64,000 bases of DNA from Burkholderia sp. FERM BP-3421 (lineage in GTDB: Bacteria; Pseudomonadota; Gammaproteobacteria; Burkholderiales; Burkholderiaceae). A model generated the notes under the pieces. That model saw only the letters and a program-made list of their open reading frames with translations. It searched no databases and was not told the origin of the DNA. The position numbers and the translations under genes were made by a program. Shown here piece by piece: positions 43,665 to 52,221 of this stretch. The DNA lies in NCBI RefSeq assembly GCF_028657905.1, contig NZ_CP117782.1, positions 434,001 to 498,000 of the forward strand. The letters are read 5' to 3'. How positions within the stretch are numbered: position 1 is the stretch's first letter; each line of letters starts with the position of its first letter.

Positions 43665-44597
43665 ATGACCCCGTTCGACCGCTTGCTCGCCTTTCTCGGG
43701 CGGCACCCGATCCGCCTGCCGCAAAGCCGCGGGGGCCGCATCGCGCTGGCGCTCGGGTTCATCTACATCGTGTGGGGCTCGACCTATCTCGCGGTGCACG
43801 TCGCGCTCGGGTCGTTTCCGCCTTTGCTGATGTCCGGGCTGCGCAACCTGCTGGCCGGGACCGGCCTGTTCGTGTTCGCGATGCGCCGCCGGCCGGCCCG
43901 GCCGACGCTCGTCGAGATCCGCAACGCGGCGCTCGTCGGCACGATGCTCGTCGCGCTGTCGTCGGGCCTGATCGCGCTCGGCATGCGCACGGTCAGCAGC
44001 GGCTCGGCGGCCGTGATGGTCGCCACCGTGCCGCTGTTCGCGACCGTGATCGCGGCGGTCGCGGGCCGCCCGATCTCGAAGGGCGAGTGGGTGGCCGTCG
44101 CGCTCGGCATGGTCGGCATCGTCGTGCTGAATTCGGGCGGGCCGTCCACGCCCGGCTCGACCCTCGGCAGCATCACCGTGCTCGCGGGCGCGCTGTTCTG
44201 GGCCGGCGGCGCGCATCTGGCCGCGCGCCTCAAGCTGCCGTCCGACCTGTTCCTGTCGACCGCGCTGCAGATCGGCCTCGGCGGGCTCGTGTCGACGCTC
44301 GTCGCGTGGTTCCTCGGCGAGCGCATCGAGCACCTGGCTTTCACGGCGACCGTCGCGTTCATCTACCTGATGGTGGCGGGCACGATGGCGGCTTACGTCG
44401 CCTACGGCTACCTGATCCGCCACACGAGCCCGATCATCTCGAGCAGCTGCATGTACGTGAATCCCGTCGTGGCGGTCGCGCTCGGCGCGCTGCTGCTCGG
44501 CGAGCCGGTCACGACGGCGACCGTCGTCGCGACGCTCGCGATCCTCGGCAGCGTCGGGCTGTCGTTCGTGTTCGACCCCGCGCGCAAGCAGGTCTAG
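43665..44597 (+). CDS. EamA-family (DMT) transporter, YedA-like
   Basis: A 310-residue permease of ten helices in two EamA repeats. The start of the first repeat is IALALGFIYIVWGSTYLAVH, as in YedA, with RNLLAGTGLFVFAMRRRPAR behind it. The second has SSSCMYVNPVVAVALGALLLGEPV, a strong EamA end motif. It is a probable exporter of an amino acid or other small metabolite. The tandem-repeat region lies upstream, and a shared bidirectional terminator lies downstream. The ATG at 43665 follows the last stop in frame and precedes a basic, non-signal start. Confidence 0.87.
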   Translation: MTPFDRLLAFLGRHPIRLPQSRGGRIALALGFIYIVWGSTYLAVHVALGSFPPLLMSGLRNLLAGTGLFVFAMRRRPARPTLVEIRNAALVGTMLVALSSGLIALGMRTVSSGSAAVMVATVPLFATVIAAVAGRPISKGEWVAVALGMVGIVVLNSGGPSTPGSTLGSITVLAGALFWAGGAHLAARLKLPSDLFLSTALQIGLGGLVSTLVAWFLGERIEHLAFTATVAFIYLMVAGTMAAYVAYGYLIRHTSPIISSSCMYVNPVVAVALGALLLGEPVTTATVVATLAILGSVGLSFVFDPARKQV

Positions 44598-44621
44598 GCG
44601 CCGCGGCGCTCGTCGGGCAGG

Positions 44622-44661
44622 TAAAAAAGCCCGTTCCACTGCGCGGTGGAACGGGTTTTTT
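44622..44661. terminator. Bidirectional rho-independent terminator
   Basis: CCCGTTCCAC/GTGGAACGGG (44630-44639 with 44646-44655) has AAAAAA to its left and TTTTTT to its right. It serves both the plus-strand DMT gene and the convergent minus-strand MFS gene. Confidence 0.92.
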
Positions 44662-44682
44662 GCATCGGGCCGCAGCGCGCGG

Positions 44683-45882
44683 TCAGCCGCGCCGGCCGCG
44701 CGCGTGGATCAGCGCGGCGAGCAGCGAGAAGCCGAGGCCGACCGCGCAGACGCCGGTCCAGCCCGCGACGCGCCAGGCGATCACGCCCGCCGACGAGCCG
44801 AGCGCGCCGCCGATGAAGTAGCAGACCATGTACACGGTGTTCACGCGGCTGCGCGCTTCGGGCTTGAGCGCGTAGATGCGCGACTGGTTGGAGATCTGCG
44901 CGGCCTGGACGCCGACGTCGAGCACGATCACGCCGATCACGAGCCCGACGAGGCTCGCGCCCGACACCGCGAAGATCAGGTAGGACAGCGCGAGCAGCGC
45001 GATCGCGAGCGTGATGATCGCGCGCGGGCCGCGCTTGTCGGCGATGCGGCCCGCGTAGGGCGCGGCGAGCGCACCCGCCGCGCCGACCACGCCGAACAGG
45101 CCCGCGACCTGCGGCCCGTAGTGGAACGGCGCGCCGGCAAGCAGCAGCGTGAGGGCCGGCCAGAACGCGCTGAACGCGGCGAACACCGCCGCGCCGGTGG
45201 CCGAGGCCTCGCGCAGCCCGCGCAGCTCGGTCGTGAGATGCCACATCGACGCGAGCAGCTTGCCGTACGGCAGCATCGAGGTGGGGGCGCTGCGCGGCAG
45301 CCGCGCGACGATCACGGCGGCGAGCACGACGAGCGCGCCCACCGACGCGCCGAACACCGCGCGCCAGCCGAAATACTCGGCGACGAAGCCGGCGGCGGTG
45401 CGCGCGAGCAGGATGCCGAGCAGCAGGCCGCTCATCACGGTGCCGACCGCCTGGCCGCGCGCGTTCGCCGGCGCGATCTCGGCCGCGAACGGCACGGCCT
45501 GCTGCGCGATGGTCGCGAGCACGCCGATCGCGAGGCTCGCGAGCACGAGCACCGGCAGCGTCGGCGCGGCGGCCGCGGCGAGCAGCGCGAGCGACAGCCC
45601 GACGAGCTGCAGCAGGATCAAGCGACGCCGGTCGAAGCGGTCGCCGAGCGGTGCGAGCAGCAGCATGCCGGCCGCGTAGCCGAGCTGGGTCGCGGTCGGC
45701 ACAGCGCCGATCCACGATGCGCCGTCGGGAAACGAGGCGCGGAAGCTGTCGAGCAGCGGCTGGTTGAAGTAGATGTTGGCGACCGAGACGCCCGCGATGG
45801 TCGCGAGCAGCAGCAACAGGCCGCGCGAATAGTGCTGCGACGCAGGCTGGGCTGTGGGGGCGGGAGCGGATGAAGCGGACAT
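44683..45882 (-). CDS. MFS transporter
   Basis: A 399-residue major facilitator with 12 helices, most like the YgaY/YnfM-type drug or metabolite exporters. Motif A is LLAPLGDRFDRRRLILLQLV. The first helix segment SVANIYFNQPLLDSF and the late NQSRIYALKPEARSRVNTVY are typical of this group, which includes many uncharacterised members. It is monocistronic. The substrate is unknown. The intergenic region behind its start contains the octamer array. Confidence 0.87.
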   Translation of the reverse strand: MSASSAPAPTAQPASQHYSRGLLLLLATIAGVSVANIYFNQPLLDSFRASFPDGASWIGAVPTATQLGYAAGMLLLAPLGDRFDRRRLILLQLVGLSLALLAAAAAPTLPVLVLASLAIGVLATIAQQAVPFAAEIAPANARGQAVGTVMSGLLLGILLARTAAGFVAEYFGWRAVFGASVGALVVLAAVIVARLPRSAPTSMLPYGKLLASMWHLTTELRGLREASATGAAVFAAFSAFWPALTLLLAGAPFHYGPQVAGLFGVVGAAGALAAPYAGRIADKRGPRAIITLAIALLALSYLIFAVSGASLVGLVIGVIVLDVGVQAAQISNQSRIYALKPEARSRVNTVYMVCYFIGGALGSSAGVIAWRVAGWTGVCAVGLGFSLLAALIHARGRRG

Positions 45883-46234
45883 GATCGTTGAACCAGGGGG
45901 CGAATCGAGGCGCGTGGCGCGGCGGAGCTGCCCGGCGCGCCGGGCAGCTGACGATCATACCGGAGCGCCGGCCGGTCTGCCGACGTCGGCGCGTTCAACC
46001 GCTTGAGTGCCAGACCGCCAGACCGCCAGACCGCCAGACCGTCTAACGGACTAACGGACTAACGGACTAACGGACTAACGGACTAACGGCTCATCGGCTC
46101 ATCGGCTCATCGGCTCATCGGCTCAACCGCCCAACCGCCCAACCGCCCAACCGCTCAACCGGCCAACCGCTCAACCGCTCAACCGCTCAACCGCTCAACC
46201 GCTCAACCGCTCAACCGCTCAACCGCCCAACCAC
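45883..46234. other. Intergenic region with a 28-unit octamer array
   Basis: 352 bases between the starts of one gene and the 3' end of the next (both minus). The first 125 bases contain the MFS promoter region; the remainder is the octamer array that runs up to the stop codon of the phosphodiesterase gene. No gene was supported. Confidence 0.85.
46011..46234. repeat. 28 octamer units in exact register, four families
   Basis: From 46011 the sequence is read as 28 contiguous 8-base units: CAGACCGC/T x4, CTAACGGA/C x6, TCATCGGC x4, then TCAACCGC or CCAACCGC x14 with single variants. The register is never broken although the unit sequence changes completely. The next octamer, TCAATCGA, contains the stop codon of the minus-strand phosphodiesterase gene, so the array seems to have grown out of that gene's 3' end. 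Confidence 0.95.
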
Positions 46235-47059
46235 TCAATCGATCAAATCGCCGTCCGGCTCGAAGAACGGATAGGGGCCGTCGCCCGCATCGACGTACAC
46301 GTGATGCGAGGTCAGGCCGGCCTCGGGCGTGTAGCGATGCACGGCGAACGCGGGCGCCTCCATCGAGAACGACGAGGGCGCGTCGTCGCGCAGGTCGAAC
46401 GTGACCTGATGCGCGGGCGCCGGCACGGCCGCCGCGATCGTGCCGCCGAAGCGCGTGTACATCGCGCGGTGCACGTGGCCGCACAGCACCCGCTCGACGT
46501 TCGGATGCGCGCGCAGCAGCGTATCGAGCCGCGCGGCGGCGTCGGGGGCGAGGCGCATCGCGTCCATGTGGTCGATCCCCGAGACGAACGGCGGGTGATG
46601 CAGCGCGACCACGACCGGCCGGTCGCGCGCGGCGTCGAGCTGCCCGGCGAGCCACGCGAGGCGCGCCTCGCACAGCGTGCCGCCGCTCGTGCCGGGAATC
46701 TGCGAATCGAGCGCGAGCACGCGCAGCGGCCCGAGGTCGAGCGCGTACTGCACGAACTCGCCGTGCTGCAGTTCGTCGCGTTCCGCGAACACGCGTCGCA
46801 GCGCCGCGCGCTCGTCGTGATTGCCGACCAGCAGGTAGTAGGGGATTTCCAGCGGCGCGAGCAGCGCCTTCAGGTGCCGGTATTCCTCTTCATGGCCGAA
46901 ATCGGTCAGGTCGCCGGTGACGAGCACCGCGTCCGGACGCGGCGCGAGCGCGTTCAGGCGCGCGACGCAGCGCGCGACATGCGCGGCGGTGTCGACGCGC
47001 TGGTACGCGAGCGCGCCGGGTCGCTTGATGTGGAGGTCGCTGATGTGGGCGAGCAGCAT
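46235..47059 (-). CDS. Metallophosphoesterase, class III phosphodiesterase (CpdA/GpdQ-like)
   Basis: A 274-residue metallophosphodiesterase. The dinuclear metal motifs are all present: ISDLHIKRPG (D-x-H), VLVTGDLTDFGHEEEY (GD), YLLVGNHDERAAL (GNHD), VVALHHPPFVSG and VLCGHVHRAMYTRFGG (GHVH). This is the class III family that contains cAMP phosphodiesterase CpdA and glycerophosphodiesterase GpdQ. It is the last gene of the ABC importer operon (24 bases after the ATPase gene), so its substrate is more likely an imported phosphodiester than cAMP. Its stop codon lies in the octamer array. Confidence 0.88.
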   Translation of the reverse strand: MLLAHISDLHIKRPGALAYQRVDTAAHVARCVARLNALAPRPDAVLVTGDLTDFGHEEEYRHLKALLAPLEIPYYLLVGNHDERAALRRVFAERDELQHGEFVQYALDLGPLRVLALDSQIPGTSGGTLCEARLAWLAGQLDAARDRPVVVALHHPPFVSGIDHMDAMRLAPDAAARLDTLLRAHPNVERVLCGHVHRAMYTRFGGTIAAAVPAPAHQVTFDLRDDAPSSFSMEAPAFAVHRYTPEAGLTSHHVYVDAGDGPYPFFEPDGDLID

Positions 47060-47083
47060 GTCGTGTCCTTGCCGGTGGGGGCG

Positions 47084-48112
47084 TCAGTCGAGTGTGATCA
47101 GGCCGGCCGCGTCGATCGCGAGGCCGACCGCGGTGCCGCGGGCCAGCTCGATGCGGCCGGGCACGTCGACCACGAGCGGATCCGGGGCCGCCTGCTCGAT
47201 GGTAAGGCGAGTCCGGTCGCCGAGGAAAGCGCAGCCGGCGATCGCGCCGCGCAGCGCGGCGTGCGCCGGGTCGGCGAGGCGCGCGTCCTCGGGGCGGAAG
47301 AACACCTCGTCGGCCGGACGTTCGAGCGCGAGCGCGCCGCCCTCGGTCACGAGCGCGCCGTCGCGCCACGCGCCGGCCACGCGGTTCAGCGTGCCGATGA
47401 ACTGCGCGACCGTGCGGTTCGCGGGCCGGTAGTAGATGTCGCGCGGCGTGCCGACCTGCTCGATGCGGCCGGCGCTCATCACGACGATCCGGTCGCCGAG
47501 CGCCATCGCCTCGGCCTGGTCGTGCGTCACGTAGACCGTGGTCACGCCCAGCTCGCGCAGCAGCGCGTCCATGTCGCGGCGCAGCGCGTCGCGCAGCTTC
47601 GCGTCGAGGGCGGTCAGCGGCTCGTCGAGCAGCAGCACGCGCGGCTCCACCGCGAGCGCGCGGGCGAGCGCGACGCGCTGCCGCTGGCCGCCCGACAACT
47701 GGTCGATCGATTTGTCCGCGTGCGCGTCGAGCCGCATCATCGCGAGCAGCGCATCGACGCGGCGGCGCAGCGCGGCGGCGTCAGTGCGGCGGATCCGCAG
47801 GCCGTAGCCGACATTGCCGCGCACCGACAGGTTCGGGAACAGCGCGTAGTTCTGGAACACCATGCCGACCTGGCGGCGCTCGATTGGCAGCGTGGTCACG
47901 TCGTCGTCGCCGAAGCGGATCGCGCCGCCCGCGTCGGGCGTGTCGAGCCCGGCGAGCAGGCGCAGCGTGGTGGTCTTGCCGCAGCCGGACGGGCCGAGCA
48001 GCACGAGCGTCTCGCCCGCGCCGATCGACAGGTCGAGCGGTTCGAGCACGCGCACGCCGCGGAAGGTCTTCGCGCAGCGCGTGATGGCGATGGGTACGGA
48101 ATCGAGTTTCAT
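47084..48112 (-). CDS. ABC transporter ATP-binding protein
   Basis: A 342-residue ABC ATPase of the Fe/spermidine/phosphonate (CUT1-like, PotA-type) class. Walker A is LLGPSGCGKTTTLRLLAG, the signature LSGGQRQRVALARAL, Walker B VLLLDEPLTALDAKLRD and the H-loop TVYVTHDQAEAMALGDR. A C-terminal TOBE domain (about 250-342, FFRPEDARLADPAHAALRG) follows. It lies 34 bases after the permease gene and powers import. The operon gives no clear substrate name, but the downstream phosphodiesterase suggests a phosphorus compound. Confidence 0.92.
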   Translation of the reverse strand: MKLDSVPIAITRCAKTFRGVRVLEPLDLSIGAGETLVLLGPSGCGKTTTLRLLAGLDTPDAGGAIRFGDDDVTTLPIERRQVGMVFQNYALFPNLSVRGNVGYGLRIRRTDAAALRRRVDALLAMMRLDAHADKSIDQLSGGQRQRVALARALAVEPRVLLLDEPLTALDAKLRDALRRDMDALLRELGVTTVYVTHDQAEAMALGDRIVVMSAGRIEQVGTPRDIYYRPANRTVAQFIGTLNRVAGAWRDGALVTEGGALALERPADEVFFRPEDARLADPAHAALRGAIAGCAFLGDRTRLTIEQAAPDPLVVDVPGRIELARGTAVGLAIDAAGLITLD

Positions 48113-48146
48113 CGGGGAGCGGGAACGGGAGCGGACGGACGGGACG

Positions 48147-49025
48147 TCAAGCGCGCCGCCGGGCGCGCCGCCGCGCGCCGGACGGATCGACGCCGAGCCA
48201 CTGCATCGCGATCAGCAGCGGCAGCGTCATCAGCAGGAACAGGATCGTATAGGCGCTGCCGACTTCGAGGCGCAGCGACGCATAGGTGTCGGCGAGCCCG
48301 ACCGGCAGCGTCTTGGTGTCGGGCGTGTGCAGCATCCAGGTCAGGTTGAATTCGCCGATCGACAGCGTGAGCACTGTCAGCGCGCCCGCGACGATGCCGG
48401 GCAGCAGGTTGGGCAGCACGATCGTCGCGAAGCGCGTCGCGAACGAGGCGCCGAGGCTCGCCGCGCCTTCTTCGAGCGTGCGCAGGTCGGCGCCCGCGGC
48501 GACGGCCGCGACCGAGCGCACCATGAACGGCAGCGTGAACACGACGTGGCCGGCGACGATGAACCACGCGCTCAGGCGAAACGCGGTCCAGCCGCCGTAG
48601 ACCACCAGCAGCGCGAGCGCCGAGGCGAGGCCGGGCAGCGCGACGGGCAGCACCAGCAGCTCCTCGACCACGCGCGCGGCGCGGCCGCGGCTGCGCGCGA
48701 GCGCATAGCCGGCGGGCACGCCGACCAGCAGCGTGACCGCGAGCGTGGCGAGCGCGATGCCGAGCGAGAGGAACACCGAGTCGTGATACTGGGCCCAGAC
48801 CTGCGCGAGCCAGCGCAGTGTCAGGCCGCTCGACAGCCCGCGGAAGTAGTTGACGGTCAGCCCGGCGAGCACCGACATCACGACCGGGATGATCATGAAG
48901 GCGGCGAGCAGCAGCGTGACGGCCCACTGGAGCGCGGCGAGCCAGGCGGTCGACGCGCCGGCGCGGCGGCGTGCGGGCCGGCGCGCGGACCGGGCGGGCG
49001 AGGCGGAGGCGGGGGAGGCGTGCAT
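48147..49025 (-). CDS. ABC transporter permease (second subunit)
   Basis: A 292-residue permease with six predicted helices after a basic, Pro/Arg-rich start. The EAA loop is RTLEEGAASLGASFATRFATIV with G after A, as in the PotC/PhnU-like binding-protein-dependent permeases. It lies 10 bases after the other permease gene, and together they form the channel. The start ATG 49025 leaves the first helix at about residues 32-55. Confidence 0.92.
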   Translation of the reverse strand: MHASPASASPARSARRPARRRAGASTAWLAALQWAVTLLLAAFMIIPVVMSVLAGLTVNYFRGLSSGLTLRWLAQVWAQYHDSVFLSLGIALATLAVTLLVGVPAGYALARSRGRAARVVEELLVLPVALPGLASALALLVVYGGWTAFRLSAWFIVAGHVVFTLPFMVRSVAAVAAGADLRTLEEGAASLGASFATRFATIVLPNLLPGIVAGALTVLTLSIGEFNLTWMLHTPDTKTLPVGLADTYASLRLEVGSAYTILFLLMTLPLLIAMQWLGVDPSGARRRARRRA

Positions 49026-49035
49026 CGGGCGATCC

Positions 49036-49863
49036 TCAGGCGGCGGCCACGGCCTGACCGCTGAAATGACGGGCGAGCGCGAGCGCCGCCCAGGTGACGA
49101 CGCCGAGCACGATCGACAGCCCGGCCGCCGTCGCGACGTTCGCGTTCAGCGTGAACTCGGTGTAGATCGCCATCGGCAGCACGTTGAGGTCGGTCGCGAG
49201 CGTGAACGCGGTGCCGAACGCGCCCATCGAGGTCGCGAAGCAGATCGCGCCCGCCGCGACGAGGCCGGGCGCGAGCGCGGGCAGCACGATGTCGAGCAGG
49301 ATCCGCCACGGCGATGCGCCGAGCGAGCGCGCGGCCTCTTCGAGCGAGGCGTCGAGCTTCGACGCCGCCGCGATCACCGTGACGATCACGCGCGGAATCG
49401 AGAAGTACAGGTAGCCGACGAACAGGCCCGCGACCGAATAGGCGAACACCCACTTGTCGCCGGTGAGGCGCGCCGTGAGCAGGCCGATCAGGCCCTGGCG
49501 GCCCGCGAGCATGATCACCATGAAGCCGACCACGACCCCGGGAAACGCGAGCGGGAAGGTCAGCAGCGCGATCAGCACGCGCTTGCCGGCGAATTCCCGG
49601 CGCGCGAGCAGCAGGCCCGCGAGCGTCGACAGCACGAGCGTGACGAGCGTGACGGCCGCCGACAGCGCGACCGTCGCGCCGAGGCTCGACATGTAGCGCG
49701 GATTCGACAGCAGCGCGGCGTAGGTGTCGACGAACGCGCCGTTCGCGGACACCTGCGCGAGCGCGGCCATCGGCAGCAGCCAGAACGCGGCGAACACCGC
49801 GAGCGCCGGCGCGACGAGCGCGACGCGCCAGCGCGCCGGAAAGGTGAGGTCGGAGCGGCTCAT
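49036..49863 (-). CDS. ABC transporter permease (first subunit)
   Basis: A 275-residue permease. Hydrophobic segments at about 16-37, 63-84, 95-116, 140-160, 195-215 and 240-262 give six helices. The EAA loop is KLDASLEEAARSLGASPWRILL. It lies 10 bases after the binding protein gene and 10 before the second permease. It belongs to the PotB/PhnV-like group. Confidence 0.92.
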   Translation of the reverse strand: MSRSDLTFPARWRVALVAPALAVFAAFWLLPMAALAQVSANGAFVDTYAALLSNPRYMSSLGATVALSAAVTLVTLVLSTLAGLLLARREFAGKRVLIALLTFPLAFPGVVVGFMVIMLAGRQGLIGLLTARLTGDKWVFAYSVAGLFVGYLYFSIPRVIVTVIAAASKLDASLEEAARSLGASPWRILLDIVLPALAPGLVAAGAICFATSMGAFGTAFTLATDLNVLPMAIYTEFTLNANVATAAGLSIVLGVVTWAALALARHFSGQAVAAA

Positions 49864-49873
49864 CGGGCGGCCG

Positions 49874-50926
49874 TCACTGCATGGTCTGCAGATAGCGCAG
49901 GCCGAACGCCTGCTGGCCCGCCGCCATCTTGCCGAAGTCGACCGTCTTCGCGCGCGCGTATTCGCTCGCGGGCAGGAACTTCGCGGCCAGCTCGGGGCTG
50001 ACGGCCTGCGCGCGCACCGGCCGCAGATAGGCGTTCGCCCACAGCCGCTGGCCTTCGTCGGACAGCACGAAATCGAGCACCTTCCTGCCGTTCGCCTCGT
50101 GCGGCGCGCCCTTGACGAGGCTCATCACGTATGGCACCGCGATCGTGCCTTCCTTCGGGATCACGAACTCGACGTTCGCCTGGTCCTTGTATTTCGCGCG
50201 GTAGGCGTCGAAGTCGTAGTCGAGCAGGATCGGGATCTCGCCGGACAGCACGCGCGCGTACGCGGTCTGCTTCGGCACGATCGGCTGGTTCGCCTTCAGC
50301 TTGCGGAACCAGTCGAGCGCCGGCGCGAAATTGTCGAGCGTGCCGCCGAGCGCCTGGTTGACCGCGACCGCGCCCGCGTAGCCGACGAACGCGCTCGACG
50401 GATCGAGGTAGCCGACCATCCCCTTGTATTCGGGCTTGAGCAGGTCCGCCCAACTGCGCGGCACGGGCTTGCCGTCGAGCGCGTCCTTGTTGACGAAGAA
50501 GCCGAGCGTGCCCGAGTGGATCGTGAACCAGTAGCCCTGCGGATCCTTCAGGTTCGCGGGGATGTCGTTCCAGTGCGCGGGCTTGTACGGCGCGATCACG
50601 CCCTTGTCCTTCGCCTGATAGGCGGACGACACGCCGAGGTACACGACGTCGGCGACGGGGCTCTTCTGTTCGGCGATCAGCTGCGCGATCGACTGGCCGG
50701 AGTTCTTGTTGTCGAACGGCACGCGGATGCCGGTCTTGTCCTTGATCGCGGCGATCTGCGCGGCCCAGTCCGCCCATTCGGGCGGGCAGTTGTAGCAGAT
50801 CGCGGTTTCGTCCGCGTAGGCGGCCGGCGCGAGCGACACGAGCGCGGCGGCGCACACGAGCGGCGCGACGAACAGGCCGCGGACGGCGGCGAAGAGGCGC
50901 GAGCGGGAGGCGGGGCGGTGGTTCAC
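49874..50926 (-). CDS. ABC transporter periplasmic substrate-binding protein
   Basis: A 350-residue periplasmic binding protein. The signal peptide (about residues 1-38) has a basic start and ends in APAAYA-DE. The mature protein opens ETAICYNCPPEWADWAAQIA, a distinctive Cys-containing start. It has the iron/phosphonate-type (family 1/6) segments VVYLGVSSAYQAKDKGVIAP and GTLGFFVNKDALDGKPVPRSW. The start is GTG 50926 with AGGAG ahead of it. It is first of the four transport genes. The likely cargo is a small organic phosphorus or sugar-phosphate compound, inferred from the linked phosphodiesterase. Confidence 0.88.
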   Translation of the reverse strand: MNHRPASRSRLFAAVRGLFVAPLVCAAALVSLAPAAYADETAICYNCPPEWADWAAQIAAIKDKTGIRVPFDNKNSGQSIAQLIAEQKSPVADVVYLGVSSAYQAKDKGVIAPYKPAHWNDIPANLKDPQGYWFTIHSGTLGFFVNKDALDGKPVPRSWADLLKPEYKGMVGYLDPSSAFVGYAGAVAVNQALGGTLDNFAPALDWFRKLKANQPIVPKQTAYARVLSGEIPILLDYDFDAYRAKYKDQANVEFVIPKEGTIAVPYVMSLVKGAPHEANGRKVLDFVLSDEGQRLWANAYLRPVRAQAVSPELAAKFLPASEYARAKTVDFGKMAAGQQAFGLRYLQTMQ

Positions 50927-50961
50927 GAGCAGGGTCTCCTGGAGAGGCGGGGCGGTGCGGG

Positions 50962-51993
50962 TCAGGCGGGACGGGGTTCGGCGCGCGCGCCGAGCCGGGG
51001 CGATGCGATCGACGCGCCGTCGCGCACGGTGTGCGGCAGCGTGAGCGCCGCGCGCGGGTGCTGGATGCCGCTGATCCGTTCGACGAGGCGCTGCCACGCG
51101 GCGCGGCCGATCTCGCGATTCGGGGTGGCGACGCTCGCGAGCGGCGGCGCGAGCAGCTCGCCGATCGCGAGGCCGTCGAAGCCGAGCACCGAGACGTCGT
51201 CCGGCACGCTGAAGCGCGCGGCGCGCAGGCCGCGCATCACCACCATCGCGAGCAGATCGTTGCTGCAGAAGATCGCGGTCGGCCGCGTCGCGCGCGCGGT
51301 CAGGTGCGCGAGCACAGCGGCCGGCAGCGCGGGCGCGTTGAAGTCGACTTCGAGCGCGGGCAGCGGTTCGAGCCCGCCGTCCTCGAGCGCCTGCGCGTAA
51401 CCGCGATGACGCAGCCGAGCGCGGTCCGAGGCCGCGAGCGCTCCCGCCAGCATCAGCACGCGCCGGTGGCCGCGCGCGATCAACAGGCTGACGCCGTCGT
51501 AGGCGGCCTGCCGGTTGTCGACGGCGACCGACGGGCGGCGCAGCGTGTCGTTGTGCATCAGCACGTAGAGCGGCCCGTCGTGGTCGAGGGCGTCGAGGAG
51601 CGGATGGGCGTCCGCGTCGGCGACCGTCAGGATCAGGCCCTCGACGCGTTGCGCGCGCAGCGTTTCGATCGCGTGGCGCTCGCGCGCGGCGTCGTACTCG
51701 GTGGTCATCACGATCAGCTTGAAGCCCGCGAGCGAGGCCAGCTCGTCGATGCCTTGCAGGCATTCGGCGAACACCGGGTTCGCGAGCGTCGGCAACACCA
51801 CGCCGACGAGCTGGGTGCGCTCGCTGCGAAGCTGGCGCCCCAGCGGGTTGGGGCGGTAGTGCAGCGTCTCGATCGCGGCGCGGATCGACGCGAGCGTCGA
51901 GGGGCCGACGGTGTGCGGCGCGTTCAACGCGCGCGAGACGGTGGCGATCGAGAAACCCGAGAGGGCGGCGACATCCCTGATGGTCGACGGCAT
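50962..51993 (-). CDS. LacI family transcriptional regulator
   Basis: A 343-residue LacI-type repressor. The helix-turn-helix at residues 3-30 reads TIRDVAALSGFSIATVSRAL, followed by the hinge NPLGRQLRSERTQLVGVVLP. The effector domain is periplasmic-binding-like (FCSNDLLAMVVMRGLRAARF, DDVSVLGFDGLAIGE). It precedes the ABC operon by 35 bases on the same strand, so it is probably its first gene. A LacI-type operator core (AAACGTTT) lies 19 bases upstream of its start. This would give autoregulation and control of the importer. Confidence 0.93.
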   Translation of the reverse strand: MPSTIRDVAALSGFSIATVSRALNAPHTVGPSTLASIRAAIETLHYRPNPLGRQLRSERTQLVGVVLPTLANPVFAECLQGIDELASLAGFKLIVMTTEYDAARERHAIETLRAQRVEGLILTVADADAHPLLDALDHDGPLYVLMHNDTLRRPSVAVDNRQAAYDGVSLLIARGHRRVLMLAGALAASDRARLRHRGYAQALEDGGLEPLPALEVDFNAPALPAAVLAHLTARATRPTAIFCSNDLLAMVVMRGLRAARFSVPDDVSVLGFDGLAIGELLAPPLASVATPNREIGRAAWQRLVERISGIQHPRAALTLPHTVRDGASIASPRLGARAEPRPA

Positions 51994-52009
51994 GGTGCGT
52001 AGCGTGGAT

Positions 52010-52021
52010 GTAAACGTTTTC
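52010..52021. promoter_or_regulatory. LacI-type operator upstream of the lacI-like gene
   Basis: GTAAACGTTTTC contains the perfect palindrome AAACGTTT with the central CG that is typical of LacI-family sites. It starts 17 bases before the regulator's start codon and probably controls the regulator-transporter operon. Confidence 0.6.
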
Positions 52022-52221
52022 GTCGAGGCGGATTATCGGCAGCGACTGTGAAGTTTCGATGACGCGGCGGGCCGGTATCCGTGTGTCTCGGAGGCCGGTG
52101 CGGATACGCCGCGCGGCCCGGGCGGACATGTTCTGGATACGTGTGCCGGTTCCAATCAAGCGAGGCGGCCGACGCGCTCGCGCGGCCGCGCCCGGGCGGG
52201 CGCGAACCACCCAGATTCGAT

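Noticed and set aside
42605..44821. Two long open frames (738 and 561 codons) and antisense frames through the tandem arrays
   Set aside because: They are open only because the repeats have no stop codons. The predicted peptides are simple PTDPTD, DPNDPN or RPTRPT runs without start signals, and the frames overlap the real transporter gene.
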